Counted from the first letter of the stretch, positions 21,072 through 31,770 are shown. The stretch: 64,000 nt of DNA from Paulinella micropora (GCA_009731375.1 BJOX01000153.1:184789-248788), one strand, 5' to 3'. Numbers and translations: made by a program. Notes: generated by a model from the sequence alone, not told the origin.

Positions 21072-21678
21072 TTATTTCCGCACAACGTTGGCACAACCTA
21101 CTCTGGTTAAATACGGTTCAATCGCGGATATCCGTAGATAAATACCGCTGTAATGCCCGACACTATCCTCCACAACGAGAAAGACAACCGCACAACAACA
21201 AAAATCGTGACCTCGCTCAGAGTAGCAATCAAAATAACATGAGAAAACCACCAAGAAGACAAACGCAACCAACGAAATGGTGAAAAAGCCAAAGAAAGTC
21301 ATGATGGTGTCATAGGCGCTCTTTGGCTGACACGCAGGATTGATGCCGTAGGAGATATTGCACGCTCCGTTTGCAGCCAACTCGCCAGCTAAAACTCTAG
21401 GTTTTCAAATCGCTTTCGGGCTGTATTAAGCGAACCGCTGCTGTACACCATGAATTTGTTAGCACATTGCTCTTCTTTGCCCGCCGTCGTCCCAGCTCGC
21501 TGCATTGCCCGCTTGTCTTGCACTAAGTATGTACAGAGTTCTGGTAGTTTGCGTGCCAGTTTGCGTGCTACCAGGCACAGTGCCGCCATTTGGCTTGTTC
21601 TTAGGCGCGCTTCTCCCTGCCGCCAATAGCTGTTCGCCCAGTACTAGGAAAGCCCAAAGAAATAATGATTTTTTTCAT
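21072..21678 (-). pseudogene. Small membrane protein family, copy 1, frameshifted
   Basis: Starts at ATG 21678 with a lysine then hydrophobic leader, but an extra A in the AAAAAAA run shifts the signal peptide out of frame relative to copy 2. The conserved core is recognisable in pieces: VYSSGS then ARKRFENLEF, then in another frame GACNISYGINPACQPK, followed by a long hydrophobic segment (TFFGFFTISLVAFVFLVVF) and a second one. Cysteines match copies 2 and 3. At least two frameshifts make this a pseudogene as written. Confidence 0.6.
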
Positions 21679-21714
21679 TTGGTTAGTTTCATATGTATTG
21701 CTATAACTTACTAG
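21679..21714 (-). promoter_or_regulatory. Conserved 5' leader of membrane protein copy 1
   Basis: Upstream of the ATG, tagtaagttat and actaaccaa are shared with the leaders of copies 2 and 3. Conservation outside coding sequence suggests a promoter or leader element. Confidence 0.4.
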
Positions 21715-21793
21715 TCGCTATTGTTATACACCCCAACGAAGATTGCGTGGCAAATTCTAGGTTTCCTTAATTCTAGTTTGTAGGGAGTGCCTC

Positions 21794-21813
21794 CAGGCCG
21801 CACCAGCGGGCTG
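21794..21813. terminator. GC hairpin 3' of membrane protein copy 2
   Basis: Imperfect stem CAGGCCGC-acca-GCGGGCTG just beyond the stop (21816) of the minus-strand gene; repeated at 22790-22812 beyond copy 3. Confidence 0.45.
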
Positions 21814-21815
21814 GG

Positions 21816-22462
21816 TTAAAGACTGATGTATCGCCAAGATGAGTAGATAGATAACGCCACCAGGCCCAACAACACAGCGCAAACGACAGACACGCCAGCA
21901 TAACAAAGACCGTCATCTGACTCTACTACACACCCACAGCAATATGCAACAACCAACAAAAGGATGCCAATGATGAAGAAAACAAGGATGGTGATATAGG
22001 CGCCCTTTGCTTGACACTCAGCGTTGATGGCGTAGGAGATACTGCACGCTCCGTTGCAGCCAGCCTGCCAGCTGAGCTCTAGGCCTTCCCATCGCTTTCG
22101 GGCTTTATCGATCAAATTTCTTCTGTACACCATGGTTCCTGCAGGACATCGCTCTTCTTGCTCGCGGCCCCAGCTCAGCGACTCGCTCAGCTGCAAGGTC
22201 GGGTTGTTCACATTATAGCTTTCGGCAGGTTTGTAATAGAAGTTGAGCCTATGCAAGAACTGGCATTCCTGGGCTTCCTCGAAAGGTCTGACAGAACCTA
22301 CAGGGGTCCGTTTAAAGAGTTGACCCGTCTCCAAATTAAATCTCTGATGTGTTTATCTTTGCAGCAGCGAAGCGATGTTGATTCACGTTCAGTACTCCGA
22401 GCGTTGCCTGATAGTTGTCCGCTCAGTACCAGGAAAGCCCAAAGAAATAAGGCTTTTTTCAT
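21816..22462 (-). pseudogene. Small membrane protein family, copy 2
   Basis: ATG 22462 gives a signal peptide (MKKALFLWAFLVLSGQ). The frame shifts once near 22320, at a C run (gacccctg) that is longer in copy 3. The following 172-residue frame has a cysteine-containing ectodomain (SVRPFEEAQECQFLHRL, GCNGACSISYAINAEC). Two hydrophobic segments follow (ITILVFFIIGILLLVVAYCCGC and VSVVCAVLLGLVALSIY), and the stop is at 21816. It resembles a small type I or two-span envelope protein. Function unknown. Restoring the C run would give about 215 residues. Confidence 0.65.
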
Positions 22463-22500
22463 TTGGTTAGTTATATATATACATATAACTTACTAGTCAC
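22463..22500 (-). promoter_or_regulatory. Conserved TATA-rich leader of membrane protein copy 2
   Basis: The minus strand reads ctagtaagttatatgtatat then ataactaaccaaATG. The same string with minor changes precedes copies 1 and 3. The TATA-like core about 20-30 bases before the ATG is a reasonable promoter candidate. Confidence 0.45.
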
Positions 22501-22576
22501 ACACAATTTTTTCTTGCGCAGCAACCCAAGTCATGATTAGCGGGGGGGCTGGCGGAGACTTACAAGTCGCGAGCCG

Positions 22577-22812
22577 ACATGTTTTTTTTATTGACGCGCA
22601 ACGTTGGTAGGACCTACCCCTGGTTAAATACTGATCCAATGCCGAACTAAGTAGATAACTAGCGGTATAATGCCCAGCACTATCGCCACAATTAAAAAGA
22701 TAGCCGCATCTGCCTGCCGCCCATAGCTGTCAACGAAGATTGCGTGGCAAATTCTAGGTTTCCTTAATTCTAGTTTGTAGGGAGTGCCTCCAGGCCGCGC
22801 CAGCGGGCTGGG
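22577..22812 (-). pseudogene. Truncated fourth copy of the membrane protein family
   Basis: Sequence near 22577-22700 matches the 3' end of copy 1 (ttttttttatt, cgcaacgttgg, ctggttaaatac, gataa, cggtataatgcc). It then breaks off and joins the shared spacer (gattgcgtggcaaattctag) and hairpin found after the other copies. Only about 120 bp of the gene remains. Confidence 0.55.
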
Positions 22813-23665
22813 TTAAAGACTGACGTATCGCGGAGATAAGTAGATAGCTAGCGGTGTAATGCCTACCACCAGCGCCACCATGCAAAAGATACATGCATAC
22901 CCACAATACTCGTTGGAATTGTCATCGATAAAGTCAGCGCAACTACATGTATAACATGCCACCAATATCGAACCGACACAAGCAGCTACCGAAATAAGAA
23001 ACAGGACGAAGAAAACCAGGATGACGATAAATTCCTTCTTTGGCTGACACGCAGCATTGATGGCATAGGAGATATTGCACGATCCGTTGCAGCCGGCTTC
23101 CCAGCTAAACTTTAGGTTTGCAAATCGCCTTCGGCCTTTGTTAATCGAACCGCTGCTGTACACCGTGACTTGTCCTGGATCACATTGCTGGTCAACATCG
23201 CCGTCCCAGCCTAGTGCATTGCTCAGATTGAAGTTTATGCTGTCCACATTGTTGGTTTCAGCCAGTTCGGAATAGAAGTGGAGCTTATTCAAGAAATAAC
23301 ATTCCTGAGCTTCCTCAAAAGGTTTGACAGAACCTACAGGGGGGGTTCCGTTTGAAGCTTGAACCTGTTTCCAACGTAGACCTGTGATGTGTGTATCTTT
23401 GCAGGGACCCGATTTTGAAGTATCTTGGTTACTCTGCGCGTTGTCTCGACTAAATTTATGTAAACGCCTCTGGTAGCTAGTGCCTTAGTGTTAGTGTTGC
23501 TAGTGTTGCCATTTGACGTTTGCTTATTTGTCGTACTAGTCTTGCGTCCTCGTCCTCCTGTCGAGCCGCGTCCTCCTCCTCCTGTCCCGCTGGTTTTGCC
23601 TACCGCCAAGAGCTCTCCGCCCAGGACTAGAAAAGCGCAAATTAAAGAAATAATGCTTGTTTCAT
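22813..23665 (-). pseudogene. Small membrane protein family, copy 3
   Basis: ATG 23665 opens a signal-peptide-like start that is out of frame after eight codons compared with copy 2. A Gly/Arg/Thr/Asn-rich stretch absent from copy 2 follows (about 23600-23480). The conserved part begins CKDTHITGLRWK near 23400, continues through SVKPFEEAQECYFL and NGSCNISYAINAACQPK, then a hydrophobic segment (FIVILVFFVLFLISVAACVG) and a second one, ending at 22813. At least two frame changes are needed. The family pattern of cysteines is complete. Confidence 0.6.
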
Positions 23666-23780
23666 TCGGTTAGTTTAATATATATACATATAACTTACTA
23701 GTCGCTATGGTATACACCCCAACGAAAATTACATGGCAAATTCTAGGTTTCCTGAATTCTAGTTTGTAGGGAGGGAAGGG
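23666..23780 (-). promoter_or_regulatory. Conserved leader and spacer 5' of membrane protein copy 3
   Basis: The minus strand carries ctagtaagttatatgtatat and aaactaacc before the ATG, as at the other copies. The shared spacer (acatggcaaattctaggttt) lies further out, marking the edge of the tandem unit. Confidence 0.4.
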
Positions 23781-23983
23781 AACAAAATGAGTGTGGAGGG
23801 GGGGGGGAGATCCAAATAATTTGTGCTTGGATAATAAACAGCAAAGCCATGATTAAAAGGAGGGCAGACCAGACCGCAAGCGACGGGGGTTTTGCTGCTA
23901 CACTGCTTGCGCGGTCCGGGCATGCTGCTTTCCCTCCGTCCAGGCCGCGCCAGCGGCCTGGGCGGCCTGGGCGGCCCAGCTGG

Positions 23984-24816
23984 GCTGGTGGTATTGTACG
24001 TGCGGCACTTGTTGGTGACCAAGAACGTGGAGCAGCTGCGAGACGAGCACGCGCTGGCGGAAAGTGTTTAGCTCGGCGGTTCCGTGGATCGACGTGTCGG
24101 GGAGCCGGGAAGTGCAGCAGGCGCGCAAGATCCTGTTTTCGCGGGCTCGCAGGAACGGTCGTCCGGGCGTGTTAGCCTGTTCACCACTGCCGCGTGCCAT
24201 GCTCACAGCGCTGCTAGTCGCAGGACGCTATGCGGACGAGCACCGCCTGTGCATCCACGTGCTGCACGAGTTGGCACCGGTGGCGGCGACGGCGACCGCG
24301 CCGCCACCGCCGCCGCCGACCAGGGAAGGCGCGCTGCGTACGGTAGAGACTACGCTCGCACAGCTAGCCAGCCGCTACAGCAATACTGCGAGCGAGTACT
24401 TGTTCTTACTGCGCAACTGCCGCCGGCTACTAGTCAGCCCGCACGGCTTGCCCAGCCAGCTGTGCGGGCTGGAGGCGGGGCGCGGGGGGCCTGCCCCGCC
24501 ACAGAGCTGGGCGTGCGTCTTTACTCACAAGAGCTATATTATGAACCGAGTCTCCGGCGGCGCCTGGGCCCACAATCTGTCGGTCTGGCGCCAACACGTG
24601 CGCACAACCAGTTCACGACCGCGACGAGGGGGGGGCTGGCGGGTGTGCCAGCCCGTACTGCAAGCGCGGGGGCTGGCACAGCCCCCGGGCACCGAGCCCC
24701 CGGGGGCAAGGTCTGTCTGCAGGGAATGGAGTCGGCAGCAGGCGTATTGGCGACGCGTAGACCAGTTCATGTACGACCAGGCTATGCACGACTGGCGGAG
24801 ACTTACCATGTCGTAA
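23984..24816 (+). pseudogene. Hypothetical GC-rich protein, frameshifted
   Basis: A coding stretch begins near 23984 (LVVLYVRHLLVTKNVEQLRD) and changes frame near 24060 to one ending at 24816. The second frame contains a Pro run (PPPPPP), the segment EYLFLLRNCRRLL, then KSYIMNRVSGG and a basic tail. These two motifs resemble parts of the proteins at 19.7-20.9 kb and 48.7-49.9 kb, suggesting distant paralogy. The start codon is unclear because GC-rich hairpin repeats precede it. A further hairpin (GGGGGCTG-gca-CAGCCCCC, 24668-24686) lies inside the frame. Function unknown. Confidence 0.45.
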
Positions 24817-24964
24817 AGCCGACACGTGTTTATTTTGGACACACGGAGTTAGTGGGAGTGAGGGGTGGAGGGGAGCGGGGGGGGAGGAAAAACAAACAGA
24901 AGGGGGAGGAGTGCCCCCCCCTCCGTTTCCTTCTTCGGGGGGTACCCTAACACAAAAAAAAACA

Positions 24965-25400
24965 ATGTCCGAGAATGATTACAGGCTGGCCGGGCTCTGG
25001 GACATGCTGGCGAGGGGCACTAGCGACAGTGACTCTGACGAGGACTGGGACTCGGACTCGGAATAGGAAGAGCAGCCAAGGGCTTTGGTCTTGTCCGGCT
25101 CCGGCTACTGGTGTGAGCGCTTTAGAAATGAAATCCTGGCCGGAATCAAGGCGCAGCAAAGAAAAGTGTCGTAGGCGATGTCCAGTAGCCGCCCCGAAAA
25201 AAAACGCAGGGTTTGTTCCAGGAGCCGCTGGCCAGGCAAGGGCGGGGGTCGGCACACTTCCGCCTTTGATTTCCAACAAGCTAGCCTCCCTGAATAAAGC
25301 AGCAATGACCGCTGCCATCAAGTCACTAAAGGCCTATAACGTGAGAGCAGTGCGAGAGGCCATGCTCTCTGCGGGCTCTAGGTATGCAGGGCGGAAGTGG
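24965..25400 (+). pseudogene. Small acidic-then-basic hypothetical protein, interrupted
   Basis: ATG 24965 follows an A-rich leader (taacacaaaaaaaaacaATG). The frame reads MSENDYRLAGLWDMLARG and then a Ser/Asp/Glu run to an in-frame TAG at 25064-25066. It continues for 35 coding-like codons (YWCERFRNEILAGIKAQQRK) to TAG 25172-25174. Another frame then continues (SNKLASLNKAAMTAAIKSLK) toward 25400. The composition suggests a small DNA- or protein-binding factor. The end overlaps the convergent glycoprotein gene, so the true 3' limit is uncertain. Confidence 0.4.
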
Positions 25401-25643
25401 GGCATCTCCCTACCTACGCCTGCGATCAAGATGGCTGCGTTCTTCATGTTCTCGGCGGTGCGGGCCAGGAAGGTGTGCAGGCGCAGCAACACGTCGCGGC
25501 TGGCCTCTCGTTCTAGGTCTACGCGCAGCAGCGCGCGCCGCACGAGGGTGTAGGCTTCCGAGCTGCTGGAGCCGGGCGCGGGTTCTTGGAGGTAGACGCT
25601 GCTGATGCTCTTGTCGACCCAGGCCCGGGGCTTATCGTAGTCG

Positions 25644-25712
<69 letters not shown>

Positions 25713-28700
25713 NNNNNNNNNNCCCCCCCCCCCCCGCCCCCACCCCGCGTCCGCCTGCGCGCAGAAGCCTGAGCAGCTCCGTGCAGAAACCCACTGCCCT
25801 CTTGGTTGCGTCGTAGGTCGCGAACACCCCGCTCCCGAGCAGCGCGGTGGCGGCAGCGCAGGCGATGGTGGTGGTGGTGTTTGTTGTTGTTGTTGTTGCT
25901 GTTGTTGTTGCCGGCGCCGCCGCGGTCCCACAAAGCCTGCCCAGCCATTCGGCCTCGTTGTTGCTGTTCAGCAAGCCCTTCGTGACAGCGCCATCGGGGT
26001 CACGCGGTAACGAGTGAGCGGCGGCTAGGGCGCGCCAGCTCTCTAGCAACGACACCGCGCCGCGCGCCGTGGCGGCGCGGCTGTTGCCGCGGAGCCACCC
26101 CCAATCAAGGAAGCGTTGGCACAACTGATTGACGCGGCGGTCCAGCCCCAGCGAGGCGGCCGTCTGCAGCGGCAGGGAAGACACTAGCTCGTCACCCTCC
26201 ACCCACAGCTGCTGCTGTGGCACGGGGTGCATAAAATACCTGGATTCCCGGTCGGCGCTTAGCCAGTGTGAGCGGCCGGGGTCAGCGCGGAGCAGAAAGT
26301 CCACCGGATAGTTGAGGGGTCGATCGCTGAAGAAGACTCCACCGTTCTTGAAGACCACTATCCCTTGGCAGCGGACGTCCTCGTAGCAGCGCATTTTGTC
26401 GGCCTCGCCAAGCTTCAGCTGGGCGAACCCCAGCCCGCCCACCCTGCTGCGGGCCGTGCACTCAACCCACAGGTTGGGGCGGCAGGGAGCCAACTGCTGC
26501 CAGTCGGCCTGCTCCAGGCGCAGAAGCTCGTCGTCGTCGTCGTCGCGCCAGCGCACTCCCGGCCACTGCAACCAGCAGGCGGGCGCAGCCGTGGAGCCGG
26601 GGCGCGCGCAGGCCCAGCCGCGCGTGCCTCTCGCGGTTTTGGTCGCGTCCGCGTTCGCAAGCCCGGGCCCGGCACGGGCTAGCCCGCCGGGGCAATGAAC
26701 TGTGCACAAGGGCAAGCCGCGCCCGGGCTCTACCGCGCAGACCGGCACGGCCCCCCCGCTCCCGTCCGCGCCTAGACACCAGTGGCGCCGGTCGTTGTCC
26801 CCGCTGGAAGACAGGGCCTTGTTGTACTCTATCGCTTCTATCTTAGGGTTTAGCCCGAAGCGCCAGAGACCGGCCAGATAGCGGCGCAGGGCGGGGGGGA
26901 GGTCGACCGAGGGCGCGGGGTCCGTCCCACGCGCATAGTGATAGAGCAGCAATAGCCTAGATCCACAGTCTGGCAGCTGCCGCTCCAGCCAATCCAAGAA
27001 AAATTCGTCGGGGGATACCAAACCCCTGGAGCCACAGTCCATGCCCGCGGCGGGGGACGTCGTCGTCTTCGTCGTCGTCGTTGTCGGGCCGGGGGCAGAG
27101 GGCAGCGAAAGATTTTGCAGGGAGGCCAGGCAGGCGCGCAGCTTGGCCAGGGGCTCGGTCCGCCGCAGGTCCTGCTCCTGTAACAAACAAGTGCGCCGGA
27201 CCAAAAAGGCTGGCAACAGACCCTGGCCCACGGGGTTCCAGTGCACGCCGCAATCACAGCTCGTTAACCCCCTGTTACCCTCGTCTATTAGGCTGCGTTT
27301 GGTGCAGTACGGGTCGCGCCACCTGTCGCGCACAAAGCCGGGCGCACAAGACACGGTCCCGCCCAGGTCGTTGCAAACCCCAGCCAAGTAGCTGCAGCGA
27401 TCGGGGGCGAGCAGAAAGCCTGCCAGCAGAGCAGGGCAGGAGACGGCAGCCGTGGCCGGACCGTTGGGGTAGAGAGTGTTGTTGTGCCGACAATAGAGGT
27501 AGTCCCCCGGCCGGCGCAGGTTTAGCATCATGTCTAGCCTCAGCGCCCGGAGCAGGGTCGGGTCCAGCCGTTGCCGCTTCAAGAAATCCTCTGTGACCAG
27601 CTCGCAGGTAATGTCCGTCCGGCCGCACCGGAGGCTGGCCGCGTGATAAAACGCCTGCAAGCACAGGCCCTCGTCCGCCAGGACGGGAGCCAGCCACACA
27701 GGCTGTGCCACACGAGGCCGACCCCGACCCCGACCCCGACCCGGAGTCGTCGTCGTCGTCGGCGGCGGCGGCCGCGGCGGCGGCGGCCGCGCCCACAGCA
27801 TCTGCCACCGCATCGGCTACTTGGCAGTATGTCCGACACTGGGTCTGCATTACGGAGCACCACGTAGGGCTGAACCCCGCGCCGGCGCGCTCCGCCGAAC
27901 TAAGCCAACAACCCGACCAGTATGCCCGACCGCTCCAAAGACCCGCCAGGGAAGCCAACCACCAGTTACCACCCAGGAGCCGGGGGAGCGCGAGGGCGCC
28001 GCAGCTGCCATCTAGCTCGCACTCGTTCACGCACTGCAAGGCCCGGCAGAAGTCCTGGGGCACACAGTGGACAACAATCTGGCCACAAGGCACCAGCAGG
28101 CCGCCGGAGCTCGCCGACCGTTCGAGTTTCTGGCTCGTGATCAGCGACGGGGGGTCGGTGGAGTTGGTGGGGGAGAGGGGAGGGGCGGGTGTGCAGGCTG
28201 GGGGCAGGGCGGCTCCCGCCAGCAGAGCGGCCCCGTCCCCTGTCCGCCGTGCACAGTAGCTGAAACCCCGCCCTTGCAAGGCCTCCAAGAGCGCCGCCCG
28301 CGGCCAGCGCCAGCCCTGCTCTTGTTCGGACCAAACGCAAGTGCCGTCGGGGGCCGCGCGCCCCCGCCGCGCCCCCGCCGCGCCGTCCAGTTTCCTCTGG
28401 CAACGGTGCGCGGCGGGTCTGACGGGCAGGCGGCCAGGAGGCTGGCGCAGGGCTCCGCGCGCAACAGACGCAAGTAGTCGAGCCTGCACTGCACAAACTG
28501 CCAAGGGCTGTCGGGGGTGGACACACATTCGTAATCTGTTGCGGTTCCCACACACGTAATCTTGCTGTTGCTGCACGCCAGAGACAGCCTGGGTGGTCTG
28601 GCCCACTGGTGCAGGCGGGCACAGTCCCACCAGGCTGCTAACTCTGCTGGTTACAGCCCCGGATCTTCGGGCGGAGCTGGGAGCTGCGGCTGGCACAGGC

Positions 28701-29043
28701 GGCTCCCGCAACTCACGTTAGCCGAGGGAGGACAAGCTGGGAAGGTCGACGAGACGGGCCCGCTCGGTTGCTCGGCGTCCGCTGAGCAACCGGGGCTCTG
28801 CAATAAGGGCCACCCCCGCCTCAGCTGTTGGTCCAGCGGCTGAGGGCGGGGTCGCGCCTGCGTGCAGTAGCGGACCAGCCAGGGGCAGGCGCTGCCGGGG
28901 GCTATGGGCCACGGCAGCAGCAGCCCGCACGGCAACGACGACGACGGTGTACCCCACCGGCACACCGCGCCCACGTAGTTGGTGCCGTTCGAGCCTGTGC
29001 CACTTGTGCTCTGCACGGGGCCGGGGCTGCAGCTTAAGTCCAA
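25334..29043 (-). pseudogene. Giant surface glycoprotein, second part, opposite strand
   Basis: Cysteine-rich coding on the minus strand begins without a start codon at 29043 (LDLSCSPGPVQ), beside the right inversion breakpoint. An in-frame TAA (28651-28653) interrupts it and the same frame continues (NSKITCVGTATDYECV). Frame changes near 28370 and 27720 lead to the long frame ending in the poly-C tract (25646-25735). A last segment (VYLQEPAPGSSSSEAYTL) ends at TAG 25334. Many Cys, Thr-rich linkers and N-glycosylation sites resemble the C-terminal part of the plus-strand gene at 10.2-14.45 kb. I infer that the two are halves of one protein of roughly 2600 residues. Confidence 0.55.
25646..25735. 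repeat. Poly-C tract with gap
   Basis: C runs flank a 10-N gap (25713-25722) inside the coding region of the glycoprotein second part, and the frame differs on its two sides. Confidence 0.8.
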
Positions 29044-29048
29044 TCGGA
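29037..29048. other. Right breakpoint of the probable inversion
   Basis: The minus-strand glycoprotein part begins here without a start, and the plus-strand helicase C-terminus begins here without a start, back to back and with no gap. Each continues a sequence broken at about 14.44 kb. Confidence 0.7.
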
Positions 29049-29385
29049 TCTAAAAGAACGCATCGCTAGAAACGAGCTGCCCTACGTTCTGCTCCGCTGC
29101 ATCGCCCGCTACCGGATTACTGTGCAAGAGAAGCCGGGCGCCGACTTCTGGCGAGAGATAGCGCCCGACGAGCTCCGGCAAAGTCAGAAATACGTGGAAA
29201 GCCGCATGAACGTGCTGGCGCGGTTCCTGCACAAGGGGTCAAAGGAGCACGGGGTGATCCCAGATAAAGGACGCCTTACTCTGTGGGAAGACTTTATCTC
29301 GGCGTATGAGGGGTACTTAAAGGAGCTGAAACAACCTACTTTGAAGGGCCGAAAATATCCCCCACAGCGCGCTGCGCCAAAATGA
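29046..29385 (+). pseudogene. C-terminal segment of the D5-like helicase
   Basis: The frame opens as SDLKERIARNELP and continues YVLLRCIARYRITV, DFWREIAP and NVLARFLH. This is the pattern that follows the arginine finger in D5-like SF3 helicases (a leucine/proline motif, an aromatic helix, a W..(L/I)P segment and an FL helix). It has no start codon and no helicase core. The core is on the minus strand at 14442-17066 and lacks exactly this part. The stop is TGA at 29383-29385. The following zinc/coil frame overlaps closely and may be a frameshifted continuation of the same protein. Confidence 0.7.
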
Positions 29386-30254
29386 TTTCGAGGTGTTTCC
29401 CCCGCGCACGGGCCTAGGCGCTGGCAGGGGTGCTCACAAGAAAGACGGGCGCGTCAACTACTGCGTCTACTGCCCGCGCAGTAAGTCCGAGCTAGGACAC
29501 GAGTGCGACCCCACGGGAGTCTGTCGAGGGGGCCTGTGCCGGTATGTGAATTGTAAGAAAAAGGGGCACAGGGATGCGGGCCGGCTCAAAGCGTATGGTA
29601 TCGTAAATATGCGGATCGTACCGAAAGCCGAGTTCGACCAGTGGCTGATTGGCACTACGGAGGCCGGCTCGGAATCGGGACCCAGCGAGAGCCTCAGCGA
29701 GAGCCTCAGCGTCAAGGAGTGGCAGGAAAGGGTTTTGACCTTGACAGCGACGCAAGATAACACAGAAGATGTCAGGCGCGCGATCGAAAAAATGTTAGAG
29801 GCGAATGGCAAGGCAGAGCGCAAGGCGGAGCGCAGGCGTGCCTGCCAAATTGCTGGCGTCAAGAACTGGAGGGCCTTGAAAAAAATATACAAGGAAGCAC
29901 AAAAGCGAAAGCGAGCGGAACGGCAGGCACAGGGGTCTTCTTCCAAGAGGTCCCGACTGTCGGCCGAAGCTGCCCAGGAACGTGCGGAAAAGTACCCTTT
30001 GGATAAAACTGAGTAAGAACCAGAAAAACCAGGATATTCAAGAGGTAAGTCTCGGGAAGAATTCATTCTCATTTTTATCCAAAGGCCTGTTACTGCTTTT
30101 TTTTTGCATCATCAGCATTTTCGAAACCCACTATGCCTCCTCTCCTGTGTGTATGTTGCAGGCGCACGCTGGATTTCCGTGCGTCAGACAGTGGCAGTGC
30201 GCTGGCTGCACTGCCACTCGGCGTGGTTCTGTCAGGGGTTTTGCAGGAGACTAG
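29350..30254 (+). pseudogene. Zinc-binding/coiled protein with a candidate intron
   Basis: The coding frame is open from before 29393 (QNDFEVFPPRTG). It has a cysteine/histidine cluster (YCVYCP, HECDPTGVC, GLCRYVNCKKKGH), then a Ser/Glu segment and a long Lys/Arg/Glu/Ala-rich helix (AEAAQERAEKY) to TGA 30014-30016. The inverted copy at 17.5-18.1 kb lacks this stop and continues through NKNQ..DVQE-like sequence to a GTAAGT donor. Here the corresponding intron would be 30045-30161, ending in TTGCAG. The last exon encodes FPCVRQWQCAGC, ending at TAG 30252-30254. A small indel near 30008 separates the frames. It may be the C-terminal extension of the helicase or a separate gene. Confidence 0.55.
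30045..30161 (+). other. Candidate GT-AG intron
   Basis: GTAAGT at the 5' edge and a pyrimidine-containing tract ending TTGCAG at the 3' edge, 117 nt. The inverted copy preserves both edges (17597-17709, 113 nt) while the interior differs by several indels, as expected for an intron. Confidence 0.5.
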
Positions 30255-30794
30255 CAAAGGTTTTGTCTAGCTTCATTAAATTATTTTTTTTTCTTCATGA
30301 ACACAATTCTTTCCCCCCCCCCCCCACCCGGGGTGTGGCACTTGAGTTGAAGAGATCAGACTGGGCACGCGCATGAACAGGGGCGGGGCACTCCCCCCTC
30401 CTCCAGCCCCCCCGCCCCGCTCAGTCTCACGCAGGCAAGGCCGGGATACGGCCTAAGTAGGGGCAATAGTGCTAGGCCCTGCCGGGCAGTGCTACCTATT
30501 TGGACCATATCAGACCACACAGACGTCGCTTAGCGCACACCCAACCGAGTTTTTTTTCTGCGCAGGCAGTGATCAGGTTACGGGGAAGGGACAGGTGCGA
30601 GAAGGGGGAAAGGGGACGAGAGGATACAGGGGGGCGAGAAGGAGAAAGGGGGGGGGGGGGGGGGGGGGGGGNNNNNNNNNNCTTTCATTAAAGAACGAAA
30701 ATCAATTTTTTTGGCAATTTTTTTTTCTTGTGCCCGTAGCGGGCAGGTATCGGTTACGAGACCTGCTTGACCTCCTTTAAAAAACCCCGTGCGA
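30255..30794. other. Noncoding stretch with G runs, gap and palindrome
   Basis: Holds a C run (30307-30326), a G run and gap (30672-30681), and the partial motif attaaagaacg. It also holds the palindromic block gcgggcaggtatcgg...gacctgcttgac (30736-30772), which recurs at 34718-34760 after the next adhesin gene. No gene is convincing. Confidence 0.5.
30736..30772 (-). terminator. Conserved palindrome 3' of adhesin gene A
   Basis: GCAGGT and ACCTGC arms about 12 bases apart, preceded by cccgtagcggg. It lies just beyond the end of minus-strand gene A and is repeated beyond gene B at 34718-34760, supporting a role in transcript 3' ends. Confidence 0.45.
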
Positions 30795-31549
30795 TTACGT
30801 ACTAGTCATGTAGAACAGGCACCCAAACACTGGTGCGGCATTACTTCGGGTAGCCCAAGAGCCACTGAATTCTGCAGGGGAAGACGTTTGCACATGAGGG
30901 CATGCGCTGCATGCATAAATAAACAAGCCGCTGTCGAAAGTACAGGTACCCCAAGCTCTCCACATAACGCAGTGCGGATCAGCAGTCGGGCCAGCGTAGT
31001 AGCGTAGGACATACTTCATACCATAACTCGTACCATAATCTGGCGTGCCGCTGCCCTTACTGTACAATTGGTGCGTAAAAAAAAAAGTTAGTGTTTTGGT
31101 CGGTTGGCACAGTATTAGAGAAGAAGATCCAGTTGTTTAGGTTGAAAACAAAGTTGGAATAAAAGTAGCGGGTCGAAGAGAGCCGCAAGCTTTGCCATTG
31201 ATTGTAGAGGATAGAGGACAAGCTCCCGCGGCCCCGCCATCATTCGCCGCACAGTACGCGATATTGGACGCTATGCGCAGCTTGACTTGGCCGTCAGTCC
31301 AGCCGAGACAGTCTCGGTAGAGCCCCGTCGTGAGCATATCCCTGTTTACGCAGGTCGAGCACGGATGGCCGAACCCGCCACAATTGCTGCAAGGCGAAGG
31401 GCTCCCACATATCCCGCCGCAGGTCCAGCTGATAAGGGCGGGGTCACCTTCCGCGCATTCGTTAATATCTTGGCACAAGCCGTTCACCAGGCTGGTGCCG
31501 GGTCGGCACGGGCTCCCGGTCGGCGTGTAGGTTTGGGTCGGGGTCTGCG

Positions 31550-31770
31550 ACGGCGAGCTGGTCGGCGTGACCGACGGCAAGCAGGTTGGCGTGACGGAAA
31601 TCGTCGGCGTGACCGACCTGGTCGGCGTGACCGACGGCGAGCAGGTTGGCGTGACGGAAATCGTCGGCGTGGCCGACCTGGTCGGCGTCACGGTTGGCGT
31701 CACAGACACGGTCACAGACACGGTCGGCGTCGGCGTCGCAGACATCGTGGGCGTCGGCGATACAGGGATG
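31550..31770. repeat. Thr/Pro linker repeats of adhesin gene A
   Basis: Tandem GC-rich units (ggcgtgaccgac, ggcgtcacagacacggtc and variants) code on the minus strand for TPTVSVTPT-like linkers. Similar arrays occur at 35590-35720, 36530-36660 and 40310-40500. Confidence 0.7.
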
